58,030 bases of DNA from Clostridia bacterium (GTDB taxonomy: Bacteria; Bacillota; Clostridia; Oscillospirales; CAG-272), in the NCBI GenBank assembly GCA_017621415.1, contig JAGATD010000012.1:1-58030 (forward strand). Direction: 5' to 3'. This document shows, piece by piece, positions 24,315 through 32,417 of this stretch. The notes under the pieces are model-generated. The model was not told the origin of the DNA and made no database searches. It saw only the letters and a program-made list of their open reading frames with translations. Each line of letters opens with the position of its first letter. Within the stretch, counting starts at the first letter, position 1. The position numbers and the translations under genes were made by a program.

Positions 24315-25081
24315 AAAAGCTAATGAATGAAAAAACAAAAAAGCTCGTTAATATCGGTACAAAGGTCATAACTTGGCTGCTTATTGCCTTTACTGCGGTT
24401 ATAATGATATTTACTGTTGTAACTGTAACAACGGTTGACAGAAACGACCGCAACATCTTTGGGCTTAAATTTTATATCGTACAGACCGATTCAATGAGCA
24501 AGTCAGAAAACAACAAGGATATAGACATCCACTTTAACGCGGGCGACATTGTAATTATCAAAAATGTGGAGAATCCTCGCAGCTTACAGGCAGGCGACGT
24601 AATTGCCTTTATGTCAACCAACAACATAAGCTACGGCGAAACGGTGACACATATGATTCGTGAGGTCAAGAAAACCGAAGACGGTAAAGTCCTCGGCTAC
24701 GTAACCTACGGTACGAACACGGGAACCGACGATGAAGCTCTGGTAGAGCCCGAATATATTCTAGGCACATATACAGGCAAGCTTCCCGGTATAGGTAACT
24801 TCTTTGCTTTCGTTAAGTCCACCCCGGGATATATAGTTTGTATTCTACTTCCCTTTTTACTGCTCATTCTCTATAACGGTGTAAACGTTATAAGATTATT
24901 CCGTCAGTACAAAAAGGAGCAAACGGCTGCTATGGAAGCCGAGCGTGCAGAGATTGCCGAAGAACGAAAGAAAAACGAAAATATGCTCCGTGAGCTAATG
25001 GAGCTTAAAGAGCAGCTTGAAAAGCAAAAATGCGGAGAAACACCGCCTATATCCCCAACCGAAAACAATTCGGGCATTTAA
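24311..25081 (+). CDS. sipW: SipW-type signal peptidase I with C-terminal coiled coil
   Basis: 256 residues. An N-terminal membrane helix (18-42) is followed by the extracytoplasmic S26 domain: Ser61 in VQTDSMSKS is the nucleophile and His114 in VTHMIREV occupies the general-base position. This is the Ser-His dyad of archaeal/ER-type enzymes and Bacillus SipW, not the Ser-Lys dyad of ordinary LepB. GDVIAF, YGTNTGTDD and LPGIGNFFAF are further family boxes. A second membrane helix (172-196) leads to a cytoplasmic Glu/Lys-rich coiled coil of about 50 residues, longer than usual. It is predicted to cleave the AWFTDS-type signal peptides of the three following proteins. Confidence 0.92.
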   Translation: MKKLMNEKTKKLVNIGTKVITWLLIAFTAVIMIFTVVTVTTVDRNDRNIFGLKFYIVQTDSMSKSENNKDIDIHFNAGDIVIIKNVENPRSLQAGDVIAFMSTNNISYGETVTHMIREVKKTEDGKVLGYVTYGTNTGTDDEALVEPEYILGTYTGKLPGIGNFFAFVKSTPGYIVCILLPFLLLILYNGVNVIRLFRQYKKEQTAAMEAERAEIAEERKKNENMLRELMELKEQLEKQKCGETPPISPTENNSGI

Positions 25082-25154
25082 AATTATATAGTTCTATACG
25101 CTTCGGCGTTTAGATACATTCGTCAGAAAATAATTCACAGGAGGTAAAACAAAA

Positions 25155-26657
25155 ATGACGAATTTAAAAACCACTAAGAGAGCATTGTTTAGCAGTGTTA
25201 TCGCACTTCTTTTATGCTTTACAATGCTTCTTGGTACCACATTTGCTTGGTTTACGGACAGTGTAATTAGTGCAAATAACGTTATTCAAAGCGGAAACAT
25301 AGATGTCGTTCTTGAATATAAGTCGAATTGGTCTGACGGTTGGGCGACCGTTGATGAAAACACAAAAATTTTCAAAGGCGGAGCGCTTTATGAGCCCGGC
25401 TATACCGAAGTCGTATATTTGAGAATATCTAACGCAGGCTCGCTTGCACTTAAATATTTGCTTTCCTTCAATCTCGCCAATGAGGAAGGCTCAATAAACG
25501 TATATGGCGATGAATTTAAGCTTTCAGATTATCTTCAGATCGGATATCATGTCCAGGATGAATACAGTTCCGGATTTAACTATGCGGACATTTTGATGCC
25601 CAATATGTTTGGAACTCGCGAAGCTGCTCTTAACTCCGTTGAGCTTCAGAAGCTCTCCGAGGCAAACGCTGTTATCCGCGAGAACGCACCTATTCTTCCT
25701 GGTGATGATACTGCGCAGGTAGTGGCAATCGTACTTACGATGCCCGATACCGTAGGCAACGAGGCTAACACAAGGCTTGGTGAGGATGCTCCTTACATAG
25801 AGCTTGGCGTGCGTCTCTTCGCAACACAGTACACACACGAGAACGATAGCTTTGGCAATCAGTACGATGCTAACGTAGAAAAACCTACTGTACATGAGAT
25901 TTGGAATAACGACGATCTTCACAAGGCATTTACTGAAGGTGGTCAGGGAATCATAAAGGACATGAACCTTACCGATGTGCATGAAGAACTTGCTGAAGAT
26001 AAATCTCTTGCGCTGAATACAAATAACTCTACCATAAGCGGAAACGGTACCGATTACGTATTCGTTAACTATGGTGACCTTGAGGTTACCGGTGACGGAA
26101 CTATTGTTAACAATATGAAAGGCTCCATCGAGAACTGGGGTAAGCTCTATGTTAACAACTTGAATATAGACGTAAAAGGAGCCAAATACGGCTTCCACGT
26201 TAAGGCTGGTGAGGCTGAGTTAAACGACCTTGTTCTCAATGCAGAAAGAGGCGGTGTAAACATTCAGGGCGGTAAGGTCACTATTAATAGCGGATCTTAC
26301 AAGTTCTCCGGATACTATGATAACGTCAATAAGAAATGGATTAATGGTCAGTCTGTTTATGCCGTTGGTGAAGATGTCGAAGTTGTCATTAACGGTGGTG
26401 ACTTTAGATTTACTGGCGGAATAGGCGGAAACCAACGCATTCTTGTCGCACAGAATGGTGCCAAGATTATTGTAAACGACGGAACGTTTGGAAAAGGCAA
26501 CAACAAAGCAGCGGCGACTTGGCTTTGGGAATATGGTGGAGATATTATCATCTACGGCGGTTCTTTTGAATTCAATCCTTCTGCTTGTGTAGCTGAAGGT
26601 TATCAAGCTGTTCAGGGTGTAGACGGCTGGTGGACTGTTTCCAAGATTGCGGGATAA
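25155..26657 (+). CDS. SipW-dependent secreted surface protein, TasA domain plus beta-helix
   Basis: 500 residues. The signal peptide (1-30) ends in LGTTFAWFTDS, the SipW-substrate motif. A TasA/camelysin-like domain follows (about 36-240), recognisable by NVIQSGNIDVVLEY, YEPGYTEVVYLRISNAGSLALKY and GVRLFATQYTHENDSFGNQYD. Residues about 285-495 are a right-handed beta-helix (LEVTGDGTIVNN, AELNDLVLNAERGGVNIQGG, INSGSYKF, IYGGSFEFN), as in adhesins and polysaccharide-binding proteins. A strong AGGAGG precedes the ATG, 73 bp after sipW. The fusion suggests a fibre subunit that displays a beta-helix. I see no sorting signal, so attachment would be by polymerisation. Confidence 0.85.
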   Translation: MTNLKTTKRALFSSVIALLLCFTMLLGTTFAWFTDSVISANNVIQSGNIDVVLEYKSNWSDGWATVDENTKIFKGGALYEPGYTEVVYLRISNAGSLALKYLLSFNLANEEGSINVYGDEFKLSDYLQIGYHVQDEYSSGFNYADILMPNMFGTREAALNSVELQKLSEANAVIRENAPILPGDDTAQVVAIVLTMPDTVGNEANTRLGEDAPYIELGVRLFATQYTHENDSFGNQYDANVEKPTVHEIWNNDDLHKAFTEGGQGIIKDMNLTDVHEELAEDKSLALNTNNSTISGNGTDYVFVNYGDLEVTGDGTIVNNMKGSIENWGKLYVNNLNIDVKGAKYGFHVKAGEAELNDLVLNAERGGVNIQGGKVTINSGSYKFSGYYDNVNKKWINGQSVYAVGEDVEVVINGGDFRFTGGIGGNQRILVAQNGAKIIVNDGTFGKGNNKAAATWLWEYGGDIIIYGGSFEFNPSACVAEGYQAVQGVDGWWTVSKIAG

Positions 26658-26668
26658 GGAGAAACTAT

Positions 26669-29659
26669 ATGAAAAATACTAAAAAATCATTATTGCTGAG
26701 CGTTGTTTCCATGCTTCTCTGCTTCTCCATGCTCCTTGGTACGTCTTGGGCATGGTTTACTGATAGCGTTTCATCCGGAAGCAATGTTATAAAATCCGGT
26801 AATCTGGATTTAGACGTTCAGTATACTCTTGACGGCAAGACTTGGAACGATCTTGACGGCGCAGATGATCTTTTCCAGAAGGGACTTTGGGAGCCCGGTC
26901 ATACCGAGGTCGTTGCTCTAAAGATCACAAACAAAGGTTCTTTGGCTTTGAAGTATGAAGCCAGCATGAACATTATCAAAGAGACTATTGGTAAGAACAT
27001 GGATGGTGGCAACATAGTTCTTTCCGAAATTCTTGCCGTCAGCACACTGACTTTTGCTGAGGCTGGAGTGGACCCTCTCTTTGGCTTCAATATTGCAGAG
27101 AGATCCATCGAGGAAGCCTTCAAGGGCGAGAACAACCTTGCTTATAATGCACCCGTTGCATTCAAGGCAGGTAACGTTCTCCAGGATGACAAGCAGCTTC
27201 TTCCCGGTGAAGCTCACTATGTGGTCGTTAAGGTGGATATGCCCGAAACAGTTGGCAACGAGGCTAATCACGACGGCGTGAATATCCCCACTATCGAGTT
27301 CGGTGTAAACGTACTTGCAACACAGTACGCTTATGAGTCCGACAGCTTCGACAATCAGTACGATAAGGACGCTACCTTTGAGGATCTTGCCGATACAAAT
27401 GTTTTGGCAAGTAGCACAAAGACACTTTCCGAGGGAGCTGATTCTATAGACTTTGCTTTGTATTCAAAGGGAATATGCATTGCAAAGCTTACTGTTCCCG
27501 CAAGCGCTATCGCAGACACCTCCAAGCCTGTAAAGGTAACCATTGACGGTATCGATCCCTCCGAAGAGGCGATGGTTGACGAAAACACTCAGGCTTATGC
27601 CTATGATATCAAGGTTACAAACCTAAAGGCTAATCTCACGGGAGATCAGCTTGTTACCGTTGTCGTAGCTGCGCCCAATGCTCTTGCAGCAATGAAGGCA
27701 TACCATAACGGCGTTCTCATCGAGGATGCTGTGTACGACGAGGTTGCGGGTACAATTACCTTCAAGACCGCAAGCTTCAGCCCCTATGACTTTACTTCTA
27801 ACGTTAAAGAGGTTTATAACCTTGACGAGCTTCGCGAGGCACTTCAGATAGAGGGCACTACCGCAAAGCTGATGAGCAACATTCCCGTTGTTGATCTTAC
27901 CAAGGATACCGGTGCGGCTCGTGATATTGAGCACGCCTACGTTGGTAGCAAGACCTACTATAATGGCGTTATGATCAACGGCAAGAACGTTGGTCTGGAC
28001 CTTAACGGCTTCAACATTACTGTAAAGTGTGGTAATGATCCCATAGGTAATTCTGACGTTGGTGCGCTCTTCTTCGTTGGTAAAGGCGGAAGCCTTAACA
28101 TAACCAATACAGGTGCTGTTGAGACCGGCTTTATCAAGATGGAAAGCTCCATCTACGCAGTATGGGCTCCCTTTGCTGACCCCTCATACGTAGATATTTA
28201 CGGCGGTGCATTCATCGGAGACTCCTACGCAGGCGACCCTATCGGTACCTCTACCAAGCCCGGTAGTGCTGATGGAACAATGCAGAATGAGAACAGCAAC
28301 CGTGCACTCATTTATGCAGGCTTCGGCGGAAATATCAACGTTTACGGCGGTTATTTCCTTTATAATAATACTCCTAACGATGTTCTTAACCGTAACAACG
28401 GTGCGTTTAACGCGAAGGACTTCTACGAGGGAGAAGAACCGCTTATCACAATTCATGAGGGTGTATATCTTAGTAATAAAGAATACCGTCAAAATCCTTA
28501 TCGTAACCCCCAAACAAACCCATCCTTCGATGATTATTCAATCAAGCTTGCAGATGCAGATAGGGAACTTTATAAAATTTCCGAGGTGACGTTGGACGAA
28601 GCCGTGAAGATCGACGGTGAGGACTACAGCACATGGTATCAGGTAACTCGTCAATTTAAGTATAAGATTACTTTTAAGGACGCTGATGGAGATGAACTTG
28701 ATACGCTCTATATCTGGGATAAAGATCCTGATGTAACCGTTGATAACATAGATGATACGGCACGCGGCAAACTGACGGGAGAATATGCAAACGATTTTGA
28801 CGGTTGGGTAAATACCGCTTCCGAAAAGATTACTACTATCCCTTCAACGAACACCACAGACATTGTTCTGTATCCCAAGCTTGCAGCCAAGTATACGGTG
28901 CGTTGGGTTGACGAGGACGGAAACGTTACTCACTCTGTTACAACCACTAAAACGACCTATGGCAAGCTGACAGCACCTTCAGATCCTTTGTCTAAGTATG
29001 GCGACAATATGATGAAGTTCGACCACTGGGAAATCAGAGAAAAGGGTGCGAATGGAAAAGTAACCTATACAGAGGTTAAATCGAATTATTCAATCACCAA
29101 GGATACTACGATTTATCCCTACTACACTTACAACGGTGGCGAAGGCTCTATTGCACTCAAGGGTCATGACGATGACGGTGATGGTAGATACGATCGCTAC
29201 ACCGTTGAAGCTGCTGCTGGATTGAATGGCTCTGTTACCATTCCCGGTAAGGTAAACGGTGTTCGCGTAGAGGCGATTACCGACCTTTCCAGCGATACTT
29301 TAAACGGATTGTTGGGAGGCGGAATTACCTCTGTTATTATCGAGGATGGAGTTCAGGAAATTGGATCTGATGCATTTGCCGGAACTGCAGGCTTGAAAAA
29401 TGTAACAGTCCCTGCCTCTGTAACAAGCGTTGGTGCAAATGCGTTCTCGTCCGACTGGGGATCGTTATCACAAAAGCAAGTTACCATCACCTACGACGGA
29501 ACTTGGGAACAGTGGCAAGCTATTTGTGGTGATAACTGGGATAGTGGTCTTGGTAACGGATCTAAGGTTGTTTGTACAGACGCAACGTACGTCCTGAATG
29601 AAACCGAATCGTATGGATATAAATCTGACCACACTTGGGAAGACTGGAAAAAACAGTAA
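26669..29659 (+). CDS. Giant SipW-dependent surface protein: TasA domain, beta-helix, InlB-type repeats, leucine-rich repeats
   Basis: 996 residues from the ATG after AAGGAG, 11 bp past the previous stop. The signal (1-31) has LGTSWAWFTDS. Domains: TasA-like (about 35-235, NVIKSGNLDLDVQY, LWEPGHTEVVALKITNKGSLALKY, GVNVLATQYAYESDSFDNQYD); a beta-sandwich (about 250-390); a beta-helix (about 395-610, IYGGAFIGDSY, NVYGGYFLYNN); two InlB-like repeats (about 660-830, TFKDADGDELDTLYIW, VRWVDEDGNVTHSV); and a BspA-type LRR block (about 860-960, VIIEDGVQEIGSDAFAG). It shares its first 230 residues with the upstream protein, so the two are probably co-assembled or arose by duplication. The LRR/InlB modules suggest host or glycan adhesion. 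Confidence 0.85.
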   Translation: MKNTKKSLLLSVVSMLLCFSMLLGTSWAWFTDSVSSGSNVIKSGNLDLDVQYTLDGKTWNDLDGADDLFQKGLWEPGHTEVVALKITNKGSLALKYEASMNIIKETIGKNMDGGNIVLSEILAVSTLTFAEAGVDPLFGFNIAERSIEEAFKGENNLAYNAPVAFKAGNVLQDDKQLLPGEAHYVVVKVDMPETVGNEANHDGVNIPTIEFGVNVLATQYAYESDSFDNQYDKDATFEDLADTNVLASSTKTLSEGADSIDFALYSKGICIAKLTVPASAIADTSKPVKVTIDGIDPSEEAMVDENTQAYAYDIKVTNLKANLTGDQLVTVVVAAPNALAAMKAYHNGVLIEDAVYDEVAGTITFKTASFSPYDFTSNVKEVYNLDELREALQIEGTTAKLMSNIPVVDLTKDTGAARDIEHAYVGSKTYYNGVMINGKNVGLDLNGFNITVKCGNDPIGNSDVGALFFVGKGGSLNITNTGAVETGFIKMESSIYAVWAPFADPSYVDIYGGAFIGDSYAGDPIGTSTKPGSADGTMQNENSNRALIYAGFGGNINVYGGYFLYNNTPNDVLNRNNGAFNAKDFYEGEEPLITIHEGVYLSNKEYRQNPYRNPQTNPSFDDYSIKLADADRELYKISEVTLDEAVKIDGEDYSTWYQVTRQFKYKITFKDADGDELDTLYIWDKDPDVTVDNIDDTARGKLTGEYANDFDGWVNTASEKITTIPSTNTTDIVLYPKLAAKYTVRWVDEDGNVTHSVTTTKTTYGKLTAPSDPLSKYGDNMMKFDHWEIREKGANGKVTYTEVKSNYSITKDTTIYPYYTYNGGEGSIALKGHDDDGDGRYDRYTVEAAAGLNGSVTIPGKVNGVRVEAITDLSSDTLNGLLGGGITSVIIEDGVQEIGSDAFAGTAGLKNVTVPASVTSVGANAFSSDWGSLSQKQVTITYDGTWEQWQAICGDNWDSGLGNGSKVVCTDATYVLNETESYGYKSDHTWEDWKKQ

Positions 29660-29691
29660 CATCATTTTATCAACAATAATTAATAAGCCTA

Positions 29692-29760
29692 CCCAAGCCC
29701 TTCGGGGCTTGGGCGGCAATTAAAGCGCATAAGACTGTTGCTTGTGCATTTTAATTGCCG
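29692..29760. other. Two consecutive strong hairpins between the giant surface protein and the last SipW substrate
   Basis: Hairpin 1: CCCAAGCCC-TTCG-GGGCTTGGG (29692-29713). Hairpin 2: CGGCAATTAA ... TTAATTGCCG (29714-29760). Neither is followed by a T-run, so they look more like mRNA-processing or 3'-stabilising elements that would set different expression of the flanking genes. Confidence 0.6.
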
Positions 29761-29802
29761 AAAATGATTAGCCTTTGTATATACACGAGAGGAGGAGAAC
29801 TC

Positions 29803-30306
29803 TTGAAAAATATATTGAATTCAAAAGAAAAAATAAGCGAGAAGGCGTTTTCACAAAGCCTACTAATATCTATTCTTAGCATCCTTCTATGTATAATTTT
29901 TCTTTGTTCTGCAACTTATGCATGGTTTACAGACAGTAAAAATAGCGGAGAAAGTGAAATAAAATCATCTGGCAATTGCTTGATAACTGCATCTATTTAC
30001 AAGGACAACTCAGAAGAAGCAATCGCAACAGTAGATATGCAAAAAAAAGTGACACTAGATAATATGCAAGGCATATACACCGTTACACTTACGCTCCCTA
30101 AGGGAAGCGCATCGGGATATCTCATCATCACCGCAGGCGGTCAGGAATATTATTCGGACTATCTGCAAAGAAATGAAGATATCAACCAAGCGCTGACCTT
30201 TACACTATACGTGCAAACGATGCAAAACATCACCTTTACTGCTCATTGGGGTATCCGCTTTTGCGATTGTCGGATATTAAACAATAAAACACTAAATATC
30301 AATTAA
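29803..30306 (+). CDS. Small SipW-dependent secreted protein, last gene of the operon
   Basis: 167 residues from a TTG start 6 bp after GGAGGAG. The N-terminus is basic; a hydrophobic core (about 18-36) ends CSATYAWFTDSKNSG, the SipW cleavage motif. The mature part is only about 125 residues and lacks the full TasA pattern, but it shows a beta-rich layout (CLITASIYKDN, GIYTVTLTLPKGSASGYLIITAGG, ALTFTLYVQTMQNITFTAHWG), a possible single sandwich domain. Two hairpins separate it from the giant protein, and a strong terminator follows at 30426. It may be a minor fibre component or chain-capping subunit; that is inference. Confidence 0.75.
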   Translation: MKNILNSKEKISEKAFSQSLLISILSILLCIIFLCSATYAWFTDSKNSGESEIKSSGNCLITASIYKDNSEEAIATVDMQKKVTLDNMQGIYTVTLTLPKGSASGYLIITAGGQEYYSDYLQRNEDINQALTFTLYVQTMQNITFTAHWGIRFCDCRILNNKTLNIN

Positions 30307-30425
30307 AAATACAATGTCAAATGCCAATTTCAGGCTCTGTTTCTCTTCTTGACAATTACAATCTATATTAGTTTTTTAATAAAAAGCGAATTGCAAGCAC
30401 AATGTGCAGATACCCTTATTATAGC

Positions 30426-30459
30426 AAAAGCCTTCCGAAAAAAACGGAAGGCTTTTTTT
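30426..30459 (+). terminator. Terminator of the SipW operon
   Basis: AAAAGCCTTCCG-AAAAAAA-CGGAAGGCTTTT plus T-run. Confidence 0.9.
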
Positions 30460-30602
30460 AGTGGTTTTTAATTTTAGAGTTATGAGCTTGGCACTGCCAA
30501 GCGTTATAAAATGATTGCCTATGATACGATCTACTTAGCAAAGCTAATCATAACGGTGCGAAAGCATCTCGTAACTGATAACTTGCCACAGGCAATCAAG
30601 CC
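30460..30602. other. Gene-free spacer with palindromes
   Basis: No ORF. It contains the perfect palindrome GCTTGGCA-C-TGCCAAGC (about 30486-30502) and TGATTGCCT ... AGGCAATCA arms further on. No gene start or promoter is recognisable; probably repeat debris next to the family-B element. Confidence 0.4.
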
Positions 30603-30730
30603 AAGGCTCCCTTGTGTAAAGGGAGCTGTCAGCAAAGCTGACTGAGGGATTGTTTTTTTGGGGAGATTATCGCTTTTACAATCCCTCCGTCACGGTAAAC
30701 CGCGCCACCTCCCTTTACACAAGGGAGGCT
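30603..30730. repeat. Dispersed palindromic repeat, family B, copy 2 (inverted relative to copy 1)
   Basis: GGCTCCCTTGTGTAAAGGGA ... CTGACTGAGGGATTG ... CAATCCCTCCGTCACGG ... CCTCCCTTTACACAAGGGAG. Ends 5 bp before the gpmI stop codon and may serve as its terminator. Confidence 0.78.
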
Positions 30731-30734
30731 ATCC

Positions 30735-32387
30735 TTAAAGGGAAATCATTGACTCGTCCCAAATTTCGGGAGCTTCAAAGCCAAGCATATTTACGGTTGT
30801 TGCCGCAACGTTAGAGAGACCGAAGTCGTCTCTTCCCTCTTTTACATTATAGCTGTCCTTATAGAAATTATCGTAGATGATGAAAGGAACGGGGTTGAGG
30901 GTGTGAGAGGTCTTTGCCTTTAAGGAGCCGTCTTTACCTACCTTGGGTGCTCCGGTCTTCTTGTCAATCTCATACATTTCATCAGCGTTGCCGTGGTCAG
31001 CGGTGATAAGCGCTACACCCTGAAGCTCGTCAACTACCTTAAGAAGTCTTGCAAGCTGGAGGTCAAGAGCTTCCATAGAGCACTCGGTAGCAAGGAATGA
31101 GCCTGTGTGGCCTACCATGTCTCCGTTGGGGAAATTAACTCTGAGGTACTTGTATTTACCTGACTTCAGACACTCGATAAGCTTGTCGGTAATCTCAGCG
31201 CACTTCATCCAGGGTCTTTGCTCAAAGGGAACAACGTCAGAGGGTATCTCGATATAGTCCTCAAGCTCCTCGGAGAACTTGCCCGACTTATTACCGTTCC
31301 AGAAGTAGGTTACGTGGCCGTACTTCTGTGTCTCGGAGATTGCAAGCTCGGGAATTCCCGCACCTACAAGGTACTCGGTCATAGTGTTTGTAATTTCGGG
31401 GGGAGAAACAAGATATCTTGAGGGAATATGAAGGTCGCCGTCGTACTCAAGCATACCTGCATAGAGAACTGCGGGAACTCTCTTACGGTCAAATTTATCA
31501 AAGTCAGCGCCCGACTCAAACGCCTTAGAAATCTCGATAGAACGGTCTCCGCGGAAGTTGAAGAAGATTACACTGTCTCCGTCTTCAATTGTACCGACGG
31601 GCTTTCCGTCCTTAGCGATAACAAAGGGAGGAAGATCCTGGTCGATAACCTTGGTTTCGTTTCTGTAAGTGGTTATAGCCTCTTCAGCGGATGCAAAGTA
31701 TCTGCCCTCACCGAGAACGTGAGTCTTCCATCCAAGGTCAACCATGCCCCAGTTTGCTTCATATCTGTCCATAGTAACCTGCATACGTCCGCCGCCCGAA
31801 GCAATTGCAATATCAAAGTCAGCCGAACGAAGAGAATTAAGATAATCCTCAAAGGGAAGAACATAATCAAGAGCGCTGGTCTCACCAACGTCACGTCCGT
31901 CAAGGAGAATGTGTACTCTAACCTTACCTACGCCCTCTTCCTTAGCCTTGGAGATAAGCGCCTTAAGGTGGTCGATGTGAGAGTGAACATTTCCGTCAGA
32001 GAAAAGACCGAGGAAATGAAGAGTGGACTTGTTAGCCTTAACACCGCCTACAAGAGTCTGCCATGTCTCGGAAGCAAAAATCTTGCCTGTCTCGATAGAC
32101 TGAGAAACAAGCTTTGCACCCTGGGCAAATACCTGACCCGAGCCGAGAGCATTGTGACCTACCTCGGAGTTACCCATATCGTCGTCACCGGGAAGTCCAA
32201 CTGCCGTGCCGTGTGCCTTTATTGCAAGGGTGGGATAATTCTTCATTAACATGTCAAGTGTGGGAGTGTGAGCTGCCTTAACAGCATTTGCGCCGTTGTC
32301 GGGAGCAATACCTACACCGTCCATAACAATGGTAAGAAGGGGTCCCTTAACACCCTCAAACTTTGCTGATTTTTTTAAAGCTTTCAT
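30735..32387 (-). CDS. gpmI: 2,3-bisphosphoglycerate-independent phosphoglycerate mutase
   Basis: 550 residues, alkaline-phosphatase superfamily with inserted phosphotransferase domain. IVMDGVGIAPDNG holds the first metal aspartate (Asp23); DDMGNSEVGHNALG holds the catalytic serine (Ser74). LLDGRDVGE, GRMQVTMDRYEANW and ITADHGNADEM provide substrate and metal residues. It interconverts 3- and 2-phosphoglycerate in glycolysis with two Mn2+. Slightly longer than the usual 510 residues; the extra length is an N-terminal extension and an insertion near the C-terminus (YEIDKKTGAPKVGKDGS). It lies 30 bp downstream of the topoisomerase gene and probably shares its promoter. Confidence 0.95.
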   Translation of the reverse strand: MKALKKSAKFEGVKGPLLTIVMDGVGIAPDNGANAVKAAHTPTLDMLMKNYPTLAIKAHGTAVGLPGDDDMGNSEVGHNALGSGQVFAQGAKLVSQSIETGKIFASETWQTLVGGVKANKSTLHFLGLFSDGNVHSHIDHLKALISKAKEEGVGKVRVHILLDGRDVGETSALDYVLPFEDYLNSLRSADFDIAIASGGGRMQVTMDRYEANWGMVDLGWKTHVLGEGRYFASAEEAITTYRNETKVIDQDLPPFVIAKDGKPVGTIEDGDSVIFFNFRGDRSIEISKAFESGADFDKFDRKRVPAVLYAGMLEYDGDLHIPSRYLVSPPEITNTMTEYLVGAGIPELAISETQKYGHVTYFWNGNKSGKFSEELEDYIEIPSDVVPFEQRPWMKCAEITDKLIECLKSGKYKYLRVNFPNGDMVGHTGSFLATECSMEALDLQLARLLKVVDELQGVALITADHGNADEMYEIDKKTGAPKVGKDGSLKAKTSHTLNPVPFIIYDNFYKDSYNVKEGRDDFGLSNVAATTVNMLGFEAPEIWDESMISL

Positions 32388-32417
32388 ATATTTTGCCTTT
32401 CTGCCTAAAAATATTGC

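Noticed and set aside
31428..32249. 273-codon open frame on the plus strand
   Set aside because: Antisense to gpmI, no ribosome-binding site or domain.
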